DNA of 64,000 nucleotides, taken from positions 1 to 64,000 of the forward strand of contig JAAXVL010000009.1 in NCBI GenBank assembly GCA_013335535.1, given 5' to 3'. This DNA comes from Azonexaceae bacterium. GTDB lineage: Bacteria; Pseudomonadota; Gammaproteobacteria; Burkholderiales; Rhodocyclaceae. A program made the position numbers and the translations under genes. The notes under the pieces were generated by a model. The model was not told the DNA's origin and searched no databases. It saw only the letters and a program-made list of their open reading frames with translations. Positions within the stretch are counted from its first letter, which is position 1. Every line of letters begins with the position of its first letter. Shown in pieces: positions 18,166-27,500 of the stretch.

Positions 18166-18791
18166 TGTTGGCCGTAACTCGAAAATTTTTCCAAAACGGC
18201 AGCCATTTCGTCGGCTGAGAGCAGGACCGGCTGGCCGAGCTGGCAGGCGCGCCAATATTGCTCGCAGAGCTCTTCGAGTTCGACGGCCAGGGCGAAGGCT
18301 TCGTCGAGATCGCGGCCGGCGATGAGCATGCCGTGGTTGGCCAGCAGACAGGCCTTGCGCCCGCTCATGGCAGCCATTGCCACGGTCGACAGGGATTCCG
18401 AGCCAAAAATGGAATATTCGGCGCAGCGTATCGTGTCGCCGCCGAAGCGGGCGATCATGTAGTGAAAGGGCGGGATGTCGAGGCGCAGGCAGGCCAGGCT
18501 GACGGCGAACGGCGAGTGGGCGTGCAGCACGGCCCCGACTTCCGGCCGGCTGGCGTAAAGGTCGCGGTGAAAGCGCCATTCAGACGAGGGTTTGCGGACG
18601 CCGACGTGCGAACCGTCGAGCGCCATGAGCGGGATGTCGTCTTCGCCCAAGCTGGCGTAGGCCATGCCGGTCGGCGTGATGTAGAAGCCGTTGCCGCTGC
18701 GCACGCTGACATTGCCGGCGGTGCTGCGATTGAGGCCGGCCGGCTGCATGGCGCGCGCCGCGGCGATGAGGTCGGCGCGCAGGTCAGCCAC
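18162..18791 (-). CDS. FucA-like class II aldolase, probable 5-deoxyribulose/methylthioribulose-phosphate aldolase
   Basis: 209 residues from a GTG start that overlaps the mtnA stop. Motifs resemble L-fuculose-phosphate aldolase: GNVSVR and ITPTG near the start, catalytic glutamate in KPSSEWRFH, zinc histidines in LHAHSP and LLANHG, and the C-terminal LEKFSSYG. With mtnA directly upstream, the likely substrate is a 5-substituted ribulose 1-phosphate, split into DHAP and an aldehyde as in the DHAP shunt (Ald2). MtnB, a dehydratase of the same fold, is the alternative, but the FucA-like KPSSEW and C-terminus favour an aldolase. Confidence 0.75.
   Translation of the reverse strand: MADLRADLIAAARAMQPAGLNRSTAGNVSVRSGNGFYITPTGMAYASLGEDDIPLMALDGSHVGVRKPSSEWRFHRDLYASRPEVGAVLHAHSPFAVSLACLRLDIPPFHYMIARFGGDTIRCAEYSIFGSESLSTVAMAAMSGRKACLLANHGMLIAGRDLDEAFALAVELEELCEQYWRACQLGQPVLLSADEMAAVLEKFSSYGQQ
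18378..18416 (+). repeat. Dispersed motif copy Q (antisense in aldolase gene)
   Basis: Forward on the plus strand, antisense to the aldolase: TTGCCACGGTCGAC, a less regular middle (AGGGATTCCGAG), then CCAAAAATGGAATATTC. The aldolase reads it as FGSESLSTVA. Confidence 0.6.
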
Positions 18792-19872
18792 GGTTTTCCT
18801 CCGGATAGAGTGCCAGCAGTGCGTCGCGGCTGGCTTGGCAGACGCCGCGCTCGGTGATGATGGCGGTGACCAGGCGGGCCGGCGTGACGTCGAAGGCCGG
18901 GTTGGCCACGGCTTCGCGTTCCGACAACTGGTGCAGGGCCGAAGGTACGCCGCGGGCGTCGAGGCCGTGGACGAGGCGGAATTCGTCGCCATGGCGTTCT
19001 TCGATGTCGATGAAGCGGCCTTCCGGCAAATCAAAATCGATCGTCGAGCGGGGCGCCGCGACGTAAAACGGAATGCCGTTGTCGGCGCAGGCCAGTGCCT
19101 TGAGATAGGTGCCGACCTTGTTGGCGACATCGCCATTGGCGGCGATGCGGTCGGCGCCGACGATGACGGCATCGACCTTGCCCTCGCGCATGAGGATGCC
19201 GGCGGCGTTGTCGGCGATCAGGGTGTGCGGCACGCCATGCTGGGCCAGTTCCCAGGCCGTGAGCAGGCCCTGGTTGCGCGGCCGGGTTTCCGACACCCAG
19301 ACATGCACGGGCAGGCCGGCGTCGTAGGAGACATAAACCGGCGACAGGGCGGTACCCCAGTCGACGGTGGCCAGCCAGCCGGCGTTGCAATGCGTCATGA
19401 CGTTGAGGACCGTGCCCTGGCGGCGGGCGATCTGGCGGAAGAGGCCCAGCCCGTGCTGGCCGATGGCCAGATTCTGCGCGATGTCTTCCTCGGCGATGGT
19501 GGCGGCTTCCTGCCATGCGGCCTGGAGGCGGGCGGTCGCCGGCAAGGGCGACAGGCGCTTGCTCATGCGGGCCAGTGCCCAGTGCAGGTTGACGGCGGTC
19601 GGCCGGGTGGCCCACAAAATGGCGATGGCTTTTTGCAGCTGGTCGTCGTCCGCGCCCTCACCCAGCGCGATGGCCAGCCCGTAGGCGGCGGTGGCGCCAA
19701 TCAGCGGGGCGCCACGCACCTGCATGGCGCGAATGGCGTGCGCCGCCTCATCCAGTGTGGCGACCCGAACCCAGTGCAGGGCGTGTGGCAGACGGGCCTG
19801 GTCGATGATGTCGATGGCGCGCTGTTCCGGATGGGCGCGCAGGGTGCGGGTGGGTATGCCGTCGATGTTCAT
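18784..19872 (-). CDS. mtnA: S-methyl-5-thioribose-1-phosphate isomerase
   Basis: A 362-residue aldose-ketose isomerase that converts 5-methylthioribose 1-phosphate to the ribulose form. Landmarks: RGAPLIGATAAYG near residue 55, catalytic cysteine in MTHCNAGWLAT, and catalytic aspartate in IVGADRIAANGD. The start at 19872 (MNIDGIPTRTLR) is conserved in form; the frame extends further but only into the divergent aminotransferase. mtnP/mtnK, needed to make the substrate, are not in this window. It is co-transcribed with the FucA-like aldolase and DmeF. Confidence 0.93.
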   Translation of the reverse strand: MNIDGIPTRTLRAHPEQRAIDIIDQARLPHALHWVRVATLDEAAHAIRAMQVRGAPLIGATAAYGLAIALGEGADDDQLQKAIAILWATRPTAVNLHWALARMSKRLSPLPATARLQAAWQEAATIAEEDIAQNLAIGQHGLGLFRQIARRQGTVLNVMTHCNAGWLATVDWGTALSPVYVSYDAGLPVHVWVSETRPRNQGLLTAWELAQHGVPHTLIADNAAGILMREGKVDAVIVGADRIAANGDVANKVGTYLKALACADNGIPFYVAAPRSTIDFDLPEGRFIDIEERHGDEFRLVHGLDARGVPSALHQLSEREAVANPAFDVTPARLVTAIITERGVCQASRDALLALYPEENRG

Positions 19873-19921
19873 GGAGCGGCATTGTGGCATAGTGCGGCGA
19901 TCGAAAACCAGCCGAAACGCC

Positions 19922-21079
19922 ATGCAAACGCCTATCGCCATCGACTCCCGCTTCCCGCATATGGGAACGACCATTTTCACCGTGATGAGTCGCCTCGCCA
20001 CCGAGTGCGGTGCCGTCAACCTGTCGCAGGGCTTCCCCGATTTCCAGGCCGAGCCGGTGCTGTTCGATGCCGTGCATCGCCACATGCTGGCCGGGCGCAA
20101 CCAGTACGCGCCGATGGCCGGCATGCCGGAACTGCGCCAAGCCATTGTCGACAAGGTGGCGGCGCTCTACGGCACGCGCTACGACGTCGAGTCCGAGGTG
20201 ACGGTGACGGCCGGGGCGACGCAGGCCATCTTCACGGCCATCGCCGCCTTCGTCCGGCCGGGCGACGAGGTCATCGTCTTCGAGCCGGTTTACGATTCCT
20301 ACGTGCCGGCCATCGAGACGGTCGGCGGCAAGGCCGTTTTTGCCCAGCTGCGCTTTCCCGACTATGTCCCCGACTGGGCGCAGGTCGCCAGCCTGATTTC
20401 GCCGAAAACGCGGATGATCATCGTCAATTCACCGCACAACCCGACGGGCAGCCTGCTGTCCACGGTCGACCGGGAAAAACTCGCAAACTTGATATCCGGC
20501 ACCGACATCGTCGTGCTCTCCGACGAGGTGTACGAACACATCCTGTTCGACGGCGAGCCGCACGCCAGCCTGTGCGCCCATCCCGAGCTGGCGGCGCGCA
20601 CCATCGTCGTCTCGAGCTTTGGCAAGACGTACCACATCACGGGCTGGAAGATCGGCTACGTTGTCGGCCCGGTGGCGCTCATGGCCGAGTTCCGCAAGGT
20701 GCACCAGTTCAACGTGTTCACCGTGCACACGCCGTCGCAACTGGCGCTCGCCGAGTACATGCAGGACGCCGACCGCCATCTCAGGCTGGCTGCTTTCTAT
20801 CAGGAAAAGCGCGATTTCTTCCGTCAGCTGCTGGCCGCCACGCCGTTCGAACTGCTGCCTTGCCGCGGCACCTATTTCCAGCTGGCGCGCTACGACCGCA
20901 TCTCCGACCTGCCCGACCGCGCCTTCGCCGAATGGATGACGCGCGAAGTCGGCGTCGCCGTGATTCCAGTCTCTGTTTTTTATGCCGACGGGCGCGACGA
21001 CAAGGTCGTCCGTTTCTGTTTCGCCAAGCAGGAAAGCACGCTCAAGGCCGCTGCCGAGCGGCTCTGTAAAGCTTTGTAA
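19922..21079 (+). CDS. Methionine-type PLP aminotransferase (YbdL-like)
   Basis: A 385-residue fold-type I aminotransferase of the kynurenine/methionine aminotransferase group: NLSQGFPDF near the start, NSPHNPTG at about 165-172, DEVYEH, and the PLP lysine in SSFGKTYHITGWKIGY. E. coli YbdL acts on methionine and its keto acid (KMTB), the last step of methionine salvage. Divergence from mtnA over only 49 bases supports that link. A broad role in aromatic or branched amino-acid transamination cannot be excluded. Confidence 0.82.
   Translation: MQTPIAIDSRFPHMGTTIFTVMSRLATECGAVNLSQGFPDFQAEPVLFDAVHRHMLAGRNQYAPMAGMPELRQAIVDKVAALYGTRYDVESEVTVTAGATQAIFTAIAAFVRPGDEVIVFEPVYDSYVPAIETVGGKAVFAQLRFPDYVPDWAQVASLISPKTRMIIVNSPHNPTGSLLSTVDREKLANLISGTDIVVLSDEVYEHILFDGEPHASLCAHPELAARTIVVSSFGKTYHITGWKIGYVVGPVALMAEFRKVHQFNVFTVHTPSQLALAEYMQDADRHLRLAAFYQEKRDFFRQLLAATPFELLPCRGTYFQLARYDRISDLPDRAFAEWMTREVGVAVIPVSVFYADGRDDKVVRFCFAKQESTLKAAAERLCKAL
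20459..20496 (+). repeat. Dispersed motif copy H (in aminotransferase gene)
   Basis: Forward copy: TCCACGGTCGACCGG, GAAAAAC tract, then CGCAAACTTGATA. It encodes S-T-V-D-R-E-K. The core here is a perfect 10-bp palindrome (CGGTCGACCG). Confidence 0.65.
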
Positions 21080-21167
21080 TGAAAACTGAAATTATGAAAA
21101 TTGCTTGACCAGCGCGCGCCACAAAGCGAATAATCCGCCGATACAAAACTAGTCCAAGGAGCGAAAA

Positions 21168-21593
21168 ATGGGAATGATTCAGGAGTTCAAGGAATTTGCC
21201 GTCAAGGGCAATGCGATGGATCTGGCGGTTGGCGTCATCATCGGCGGTGCTTTCGGCAAGATCGTCGATTCCATCGTCGGCGACCTGATCATGCCGTTGG
21301 TCAGCCGCATCGTCGGCAAGCTCGATTTCTCCAACCTGTTCGTCGTGCTTGGCGACAACCCGAATAACCTGGCCACCCTGGCCGACCTCAAGAAGGCCGG
21401 TATCGCCGTCTTCGCCTACGGTTCCTTCCTGACCATCCTGGTCAATTTCGTCATCCTGGCTTTCATCATTTTCATGATGGTCAAGCAGATGAACCGCCTG
21501 CGCAGCGAAGCGCCGGCTCCGGCGCCGGAAGCCCCGGTGACGCCGGAAGATGTCGTGCTGCTGCGCGAAATTCGCGATTCGCTGAAGAAATAA
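21168..21593 (+). CDS. mscL: Large-conductance mechanosensitive channel
   Basis: 141 residues with the MscL pattern: amphipathic N-terminus [32 protein letters not shown] forming TM1, a periplasmic loop, TM2 at about 78-100 ([19 protein letters not shown]) and a C-terminal helix ending in [13 protein letters not shown]. It opens under membrane tension to release solutes in hypo-osmotic shock. An AAGGAGCG ribosome site precedes the ATG and an intrinsic terminator follows the stop, so it is a single-gene unit. Confidence 0.97.
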   Translation: MGMIQEFKEFAVKGNAMDLAVGVIIGGAFGKIVDSIVGDLIMPLVSRIVGKLDFSNLFVVLGDNPNNLATLADLKKAGIAVFAYGSFLTILVNFVILAFIIFMMVKQMNRLRSEAPAPAPEAPVTPEDVVLLREIRDSLKK

Positions 21594-21610
21594 GCGAATC
21601 CACCCCGATC

Positions 21611-21634
21611 AAGGCCGCCGCGAGCGGCCTTTTT
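21611..21634 (+). terminator. Intrinsic terminator after mscL
   Basis: An 8-bp stem (AAGGCCGC/GCGGCCTT) with a 5-base loop, followed by a T run, 17 bases after the mscL stop. Confidence 0.85.
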
Positions 21635-21658
21635 CATGTCCCGGGCGGCGTGATCAGC

Positions 21659-21696
21659 TTTCCACGGTCAACCGGAAAAAACGCCCAAAATTGAAA
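21659..21696 (+). repeat. Dispersed motif copy A (intergenic)
   Basis: Near-consensus copy between mscL and glnE: TTTCCACGGTCAACCGG, a six-A tract, CGCCC, then AAAATTGAAA. It differs from copy C (60186) at one of 38 positions. It is 24 bases beyond the mscL terminator. Confidence 0.9.
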
Positions 21697-21744
21697 TTTT
21701 CAAGGCGGGCCGCCATGCCGCAAAGGCCGCCCGCCGGGTTGCGG

Positions 21745-24441
21745 CTATGCGCCGAGAACGGCCTGCCAGAGCTGGCGGACGGCGGCGATGTGGCCTTCGA
21801 CCTCCTCGCGTGGAATGGGCGCCTTGGGCGTCGCCGACAGGCGTCGGGCGTGTTGCAGGCGGCGATACTCACGATAGGCGTTGCCGACTGCCTGGGCCTG
21901 TTTCGGGTCGATCAGGCCGAGCTCGCCGGCCATGCGCAGGAGGGCGATGTTGCCGAGATTGCCGGTCAGGCTGGCGTGCTGGTGCGCATAGCCGAGGACC
22001 AGGTACTGGACGATGAACTCGACGTCGATGATGCCGCCCGGGTCGTGCTTGAGGGCGAACTCGGTATCGCTGTTGAGGGCGTGGGCGTCAACCATCTTCT
22101 GGCGCATGGCGACGACTTCCTCGCGGAGCTTGGCGAGATCGCGCGGCAGACGGAGTATTTCGCAGCGAATTTCCTCGAAACGCTGGCCAACCGCCGGGTC
22201 GCCGGCGCAAAAACGGGCGCGGGTGAGCGCCTGATGTTCCCAGGTCCAGGCGTTCTTGAGTTCGTACTCGCGGAAGGCGTCCACGGAGACAGCGAGCAGG
22301 CCGGAATCGCCGTTTGGGCGCAGACGCAGGTCAGTTTCGAACAGGATGCCGGCCGGCGTCTGGCTCGATAGCCAGGAATTGAGGCGCTGGCCGAGACGCG
22401 TGTAGCTTTCCGGCGCGTCCTGGTCGTCGTCATCGTAGAGGTAGACGAGGTCGAGGTCGGAGACGTAACCGAGCTCCTTGCCGCCCATCTTGCCGTAGCC
22501 GATGACGGCGAATTTCGGCGTTTCGCAATGCCGGTTGCGGATTTTGCTCCAGCATAGCGGCAGGGTTTCCTGGACGATGGTGTCAGCCAGTTCGGTGAGG
22601 TGGTCGGACAGGCGTTCGATGGTCTGCAGGCCGGCCAGATCCTGCGCCAGTAGCCTGAAAACCTGGGCGTGGTGCATCTCGCGCAGGATGTCCATTTCGC
22701 GCTCGGTGTCGTCGGCGTACTGGGCCAGGTTGGCGCGCAGGATTTCGCGGAAACCGGTCCAGTTGGTGGCGATCTCGTAGAGGCGCGGATCGAGCAGTTC
22801 GTCGAGGAGCAGCGGGTGGCGGTTGAGGTATTCGGCCGCCCAGTTGGAGGCGCACATCATGTCGGCAACGCGACGCAGCGCCATCGGGTATTGCTGGAGC
22901 AGGGCGAGGTAGGAGCCGCGGCGGGCGATGCCTTCGAGGAAATTGAGGCCGCGTTCGAGCGTCGTGTCCGGCGCCGGCGTGGCTCCGGCCGCCTCGATCA
23001 GGCGTGGCCCGACGGCGTCGAGCCGGCCCCGATTGGTCGCCGGCAGTTGCAGGTAGCGGCTGGCGCCGCGCAGCTCGGCCAGACGGGCAATGGCGTCTTT
23101 GGGATGGCGGAAGCCGAGATTGCCGAAGGCTTCGATCGCCGTGTCCTCGTCGAGCTGGCCCTGCCACAGCCCGGTCAGCGGGTGTTCGCCGGCTTCGGGG
23201 TCGGAGAAGATGGCACCGAAATGCTGGCTGACCTTTTCGCGGTGACTGTCGAGCACGGCCAGCATGGCCGGCCAGTCGGCAAAGTCCATGCTGATGGCGA
23301 TTTTCTGGCGATTGTCGGCGTCAGTCGGCAGCATGTGGGTTTGCTTGTCCTCGACGTATTGCAGGCGGTGCTCGAGGCGACGCAGGAAGACGTAGGCCTC
23401 GCGCAGCTCCTGCTCGGTTTCGGCGGGGATCAGCTTGCGATCCACGAGCAGCTTGAGGACGGAGAGGGTCGGTCGGATCTGCAGCGCCGGGTCGCGGCCA
23501 CCGCGGATGAGCTGGAAAACCTGGGCCATGAATTCGATTTCACGAATGCCGCCGGGGCCGAGCTTGACGTGGTCGGCCATGTCCTTGCGCGCCACTTCGC
23601 GGCTGATCTGCGCGTGCAGGTCGCGCATGGCGTTGATGGCGCCGAAGTCGAGGTATTTGCGGAAAACGAAGGGGCGGGCGATTTTCTGCATGGCCGTGAC
23701 CCAGCCCGGCTGCAGATTGTCGCCAGCATTCATGGTGCGCCCCTTGATCCAGGCGTAGCGCTCCCATTCGCGGCCCTGGGTGATGAAATAGTTCTCCAGG
23801 GCATCGAGCGAGCAAACCAGCGGGCCGGAATCGCCATTCGGCCGCAGACGCATGTCAACGCGGAACACCTGGCCATCGGCCGTCAGGTCGCCGAGCGCAC
23901 CGATCATGCGCTTGCCGAGTCGGGTGAAGAAGTCGAAGTTCTCGATGCTTTTCGGTCCGGCCGTGTCGCCGTCTTCAGGGTAGATGAAGATGTAATCGAC
24001 GTCGGACGACACATTGAGCTCGCGCCCGCCCAGCTTGCCCATGCCGATGACCAACATGCGCTGCGGCTGGCCTGACTTGTCGAGCGGTTCGCCGTAGGTG
24101 GCCACCAACTGGCGGTGATAGTGATCGAGCGCGAAATTGGTCGTCACGTCGGCGAGCAGGGTCATGCATTCGACAATTTCGGCCAGTGGCGCCAGCCCGC
24201 CCAGATCGCGCAGGACGAGATGGGCCATGGTGCGCTGGCGCAGGCGGCGCAGGGCAGACTTGACGGCCTCGTCATCGGCGAATGGCTGCGCCAGCGGTGC
24301 CTGCAACATGGCCTCGGTGAGCGGCTGCTGCCAGGTCGCGAGCAGTTCGGGAATCAGTTCCGGGTGTGCCTGCAAAAGGGTGGCCAGGTAATGGCTGTGG
24401 TGCACAGCCGCTTGCCAGCGGGGGTCGAGGGTGGTGTCCAT
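21745..24441 (-). CDS. glnE: Glutamine synthetase adenylyltransferase/adenylyl-removing enzyme
   Basis: 898 residues with two nucleotidyltransferase domains. The N-terminal adenylyl-removing domain has GMGKLGGRELNVSSDVDYIF and the C-terminal adenylyltransferase domain GYGKMGGKELGYVSDLDLVYLY; each is followed by a DLRLRPNGDSG motif. GlnE reversibly adenylylates glutamine synthetase in response to PII and glutamine. It is somewhat shorter than the E. coli protein (946). The start at 24441 (MDTTLDPRW) is preferred; the in-frame upstream ATG would reach back into the divergent promoter region. Confidence 0.95.
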   Translation of the reverse strand: MDTTLDPRWQAAVHHSHYLATLLQAHPELIPELLATWQQPLTEAMLQAPLAQPFADDEAVKSALRRLRQRTMAHLVLRDLGGLAPLAEIVECMTLLADVTTNFALDHYHRQLVATYGEPLDKSGQPQRMLVIGMGKLGGRELNVSSDVDYIFIYPEDGDTAGPKSIENFDFFTRLGKRMIGALGDLTADGQVFRVDMRLRPNGDSGPLVCSLDALENYFITQGREWERYAWIKGRTMNAGDNLQPGWVTAMQKIARPFVFRKYLDFGAINAMRDLHAQISREVARKDMADHVKLGPGGIREIEFMAQVFQLIRGGRDPALQIRPTLSVLKLLVDRKLIPAETEQELREAYVFLRRLEHRLQYVEDKQTHMLPTDADNRQKIAISMDFADWPAMLAVLDSHREKVSQHFGAIFSDPEAGEHPLTGLWQGQLDEDTAIEAFGNLGFRHPKDAIARLAELRGASRYLQLPATNRGRLDAVGPRLIEAAGATPAPDTTLERGLNFLEGIARRGSYLALLQQYPMALRRVADMMCASNWAAEYLNRHPLLLDELLDPRLYEIATNWTGFREILRANLAQYADDTEREMDILREMHHAQVFRLLAQDLAGLQTIERLSDHLTELADTIVQETLPLCWSKIRNRHCETPKFAVIGYGKMGGKELGYVSDLDLVYLYDDDDQDAPESYTRLGQRLNSWLSSQTPAGILFETDLRLRPNGDSGLLAVSVDAFREYELKNAWTWEHQALTRARFCAGDPAVGQRFEEIRCEILRLPRDLAKLREEVVAMRQKMVDAHALNSDTEFALKHDPGGIIDVEFIVQYLVLGYAHQHASLTGNLGNIALLRMAGELGLIDPKQAQAVGNAYREYRRLQHARRLSATPKAPIPREEVEGHIAAVRQLWQAVLGA

Positions 24442-24541
24442 GATGGTCCGTCGGCAACTTGGCCGAAAAGGTAGAATGTCGTTTTTATCCAGTATCCGAT
24501 TGTAGTGATCAATTCCCCCCTCTGGCAAAGCGGTTTGACGT

Positions 24542-27500
24542 GTGAGTGAGCCGCTGCACCAAAAATCCCGAGTGATTCCGCCCGATGTGCGCGTGGCGCT
24601 GTATCACCGGCTGCATTGGCTGTGGCCGCTGCTCGCCGGGCGCAGCATCCGCGTTCTGGGCTGGGGGCTGTTTGTCGCCTGGCTGGCTTTTACTGTCCTC
24701 GTGCTGGCCTTGCGCTACGCGGTGCTGCCCAGGATTGGCGAATACCAGCAGGAAATCGAGCAGGCCGCGACGCGGGCCGTCGGTCAGCCCGTGAAGATAG
24801 GTCGGATCGAGGCCCGCTGGCAGGGGCTGAATCCGGATCTGGTGCTCGATGACGTGGTGATCGCCGACCGGCAGGGCGCCCCTGCTTTCTCGTTGGCGCG
24901 TGTCGAGGGCGTGCTGTCGTGGCAAACCCTGTGGCGCCTGCGCCCAACCCTGGCCCTGCTCGCTTTCGATGGCCCGGTGCTGCATGTCCGGCGTGACGCC
25001 AACGGCAAGATCACGGTGGCCGGTGTCGATACCGAAGGCGAGAGCGACCCTGCATTCGCCGAGTGGGTGCTCGAACAGAAGCGCATCCGCATCCGCAATG
25101 CCACAATCGTCTGGGACGACCGGTTGCGCAAGGCACCGCCGCTGGTCCTCGAAGATTTGCAGTTCGCGCTTGATAACAGCGGTCGCCGCCATCGCTTCGG
25201 TCTTTCGGCAGCACCGCCCGACGAACTGGCTGCCCGCGTCGATATCCGTGGCGAAGTGAAGGGCGATCTCGGCGAGGCGCTCGAGCATTTGTCCGGGCAG
25301 ATCTTCATCGAACTCGATTACGCCGATCTGGCCGGCTGGCGGGCCTGGGTCGAATACCCGGTGCTTTTGCCGCAAGGGCGAGGCGCCTTGCGCATCTGGG
25401 GCGATCTCGATGAGGGCGCCGGTAAATTGACGGCTGACGTGGCGCTCGAGGAATTGCGCATCCGCCTTGGTCGCAAGCTGCCGGAGCTTGAACTGGCCAG
25501 CATGCGCGGTCGTCTCGAGGGGCGCTACAAGGCAGATGAATGGGCTGTTTCCGGCCATAAGGTCGAACTTCAGACGCAGGATGGCATCCGTATCGCGCCG
25601 ACCGATTTCAAGGTCGATTGGCGGCAGGACCCGGCCAATGCCGCGGTCAACGGCAATGCCAGCGCCAGTTTTCTCGATCTGGCGGTGCTCGGCCGCCTCG
25701 CTTCCTATTTGCCGCTCGATGCGCAGAGCCGGGATCTGCTGCTCCGCCATCGGCCGCAGGGCCAGATTGCCGAATTGAAGGCGAGCTGGTCGCTGGCTGG
25801 CGAAACACTGAAACGCTACAGCCTGAAGGCCGGTTTCCGCGACATGGGGATCGAGGCCGCCGGCATTTTTCCCGGCGCCGGGGGCGTTTCGGGGACGATC
25901 GACCTGACAGAAAAAGGCGGTGACCTCAAGCTGGATTCCGGGGTTTCCAGCCTTTCCCTGCCAGCCATTTTTCCCGAGCCGGACATTGCACTCGACGCAC
26001 TCAAGGTCAAGGCGAGCTGGAAGAACTCGGCGCAAGGGACCGATATCAAGCTCGATAAACTTGAATTCGCCGGCCCGGACGCGGCAGGTTCGGCTCAGGG
26101 AACCTATCGCTATACCGGCGAAGGGCCGGGCGAAATCGATCTGACGGCCAGCGTCGAACGCGGCGAAGGAACTGCGGTCTGGCGCTACATGCCGCACGCC
26201 GTCAATGCAGCCGCGCGTAACTGGATCCGCCGCGGCATCGTCGGCGGGCGCGGCTACGACGGCAAACTCATCCTCAAGGGCAACCTCAAGGATTTTCCGT
26301 TCCGCGACGGCAAGGGCGGCAAATTTATCGTCACCGCCAAGGCGACCGGTGCCAAGGTCGATTACGCCGACGGCTGGCCGGTCATCGACGACATCGATGC
26401 CGACATGAGCTTCGATACCGGCATGCGCATCAAGGCCAGCAAGGGCCGCATCCTTGGTGCTTCACTGGCCGACGTCAAGGTTGATATCCCGGACTTCGAG
26501 TCGCACGAAGAAATGTTGCTGGTTCGCGGCACGGCACTGGGGCCAACCAGCGAGTTCTTCCGCTTCATCGAACAGAGCCCGGTGGCAGAGCAGATCGATC
26601 GCTTCACCGATGGCATGAAGGCGGTGGGCAACGGCAGTCTGAACCTGGAGCTCGATATTCCGCTGCGCCACGCGCTCGATACCAGGGTGCGCGGCGATTA
26701 TCGTTTCCAGAACAACCAGTTGCAGCCGCTGGCTGGATTGCCGATGCTGACTCAGGTTAATGGCCGCCTGCTGATTACCGAAAATACGGTGTCGGCCAAG
26801 GATATCGCCGGCCAGGTTTTCGGCGGACCGCTTAAGGTGCAGGTCAAGAGCGCCGATGGCAAGGTTGGCGTGGTGGCTACCGGGACGGCGAGCATTGGTG
26901 AGGTGAGCAAATACTTCGGCTGGCCGCTGATCAACCATTTGAGCGGCAATGCCGCGTGGCGGGCGGATATCGGCATCCGCCGGCGCAACGCCGAAGTGGT
27001 CGTCGAATCCGATCTGCTCGGTATCAGTTCGCCGCTGCCCGAACCCCTGAACAAGAATGCGACGATGCCGCTTGCACTGCGTATCGAGCGGACGGCGCCG
27101 GATGCCCAGCGCGAGCAATACCGGATCACGCTGGGAAAAGTAGGTCAGGGCGTGATCGTGCGCAAGGGCGATAACTGGGAGCGGGGCGTTTTCGCGGTGG
27201 GCGATGCCGAGCCGCGCCTGCCCGAAAAAGGGCTGGCCGTGCGCGTCGCCACCCCGCGCATCGATGCCGATGCCTGGAAGAATTTCCTGCCCGAGGGGGC
27301 GGCCGGCGGTGCCGATGGCGGCGGTCTTGCGCTTAATGTCGTGACGCTCAAAACGCCGCAGCTACGCCTGTTTGACCGCGATTACAGCCAGGTTGATGTC
27401 AGCCTGCGGCCACGCGACAGCGGCTGGCAGATCGGTCTGAATACTCGGGAGGCTGTCGGCGAGGTGTTCTGGAAGAGCGCCGGCGAAGGCTGGGTCGAGG

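Noticed and set aside
18166..18579. Upstream extension of the DmeF-like protein
   Set aside because: It runs through the class II aldolase gene in a wrong frame and is Arg/Pro/Ala-rich.
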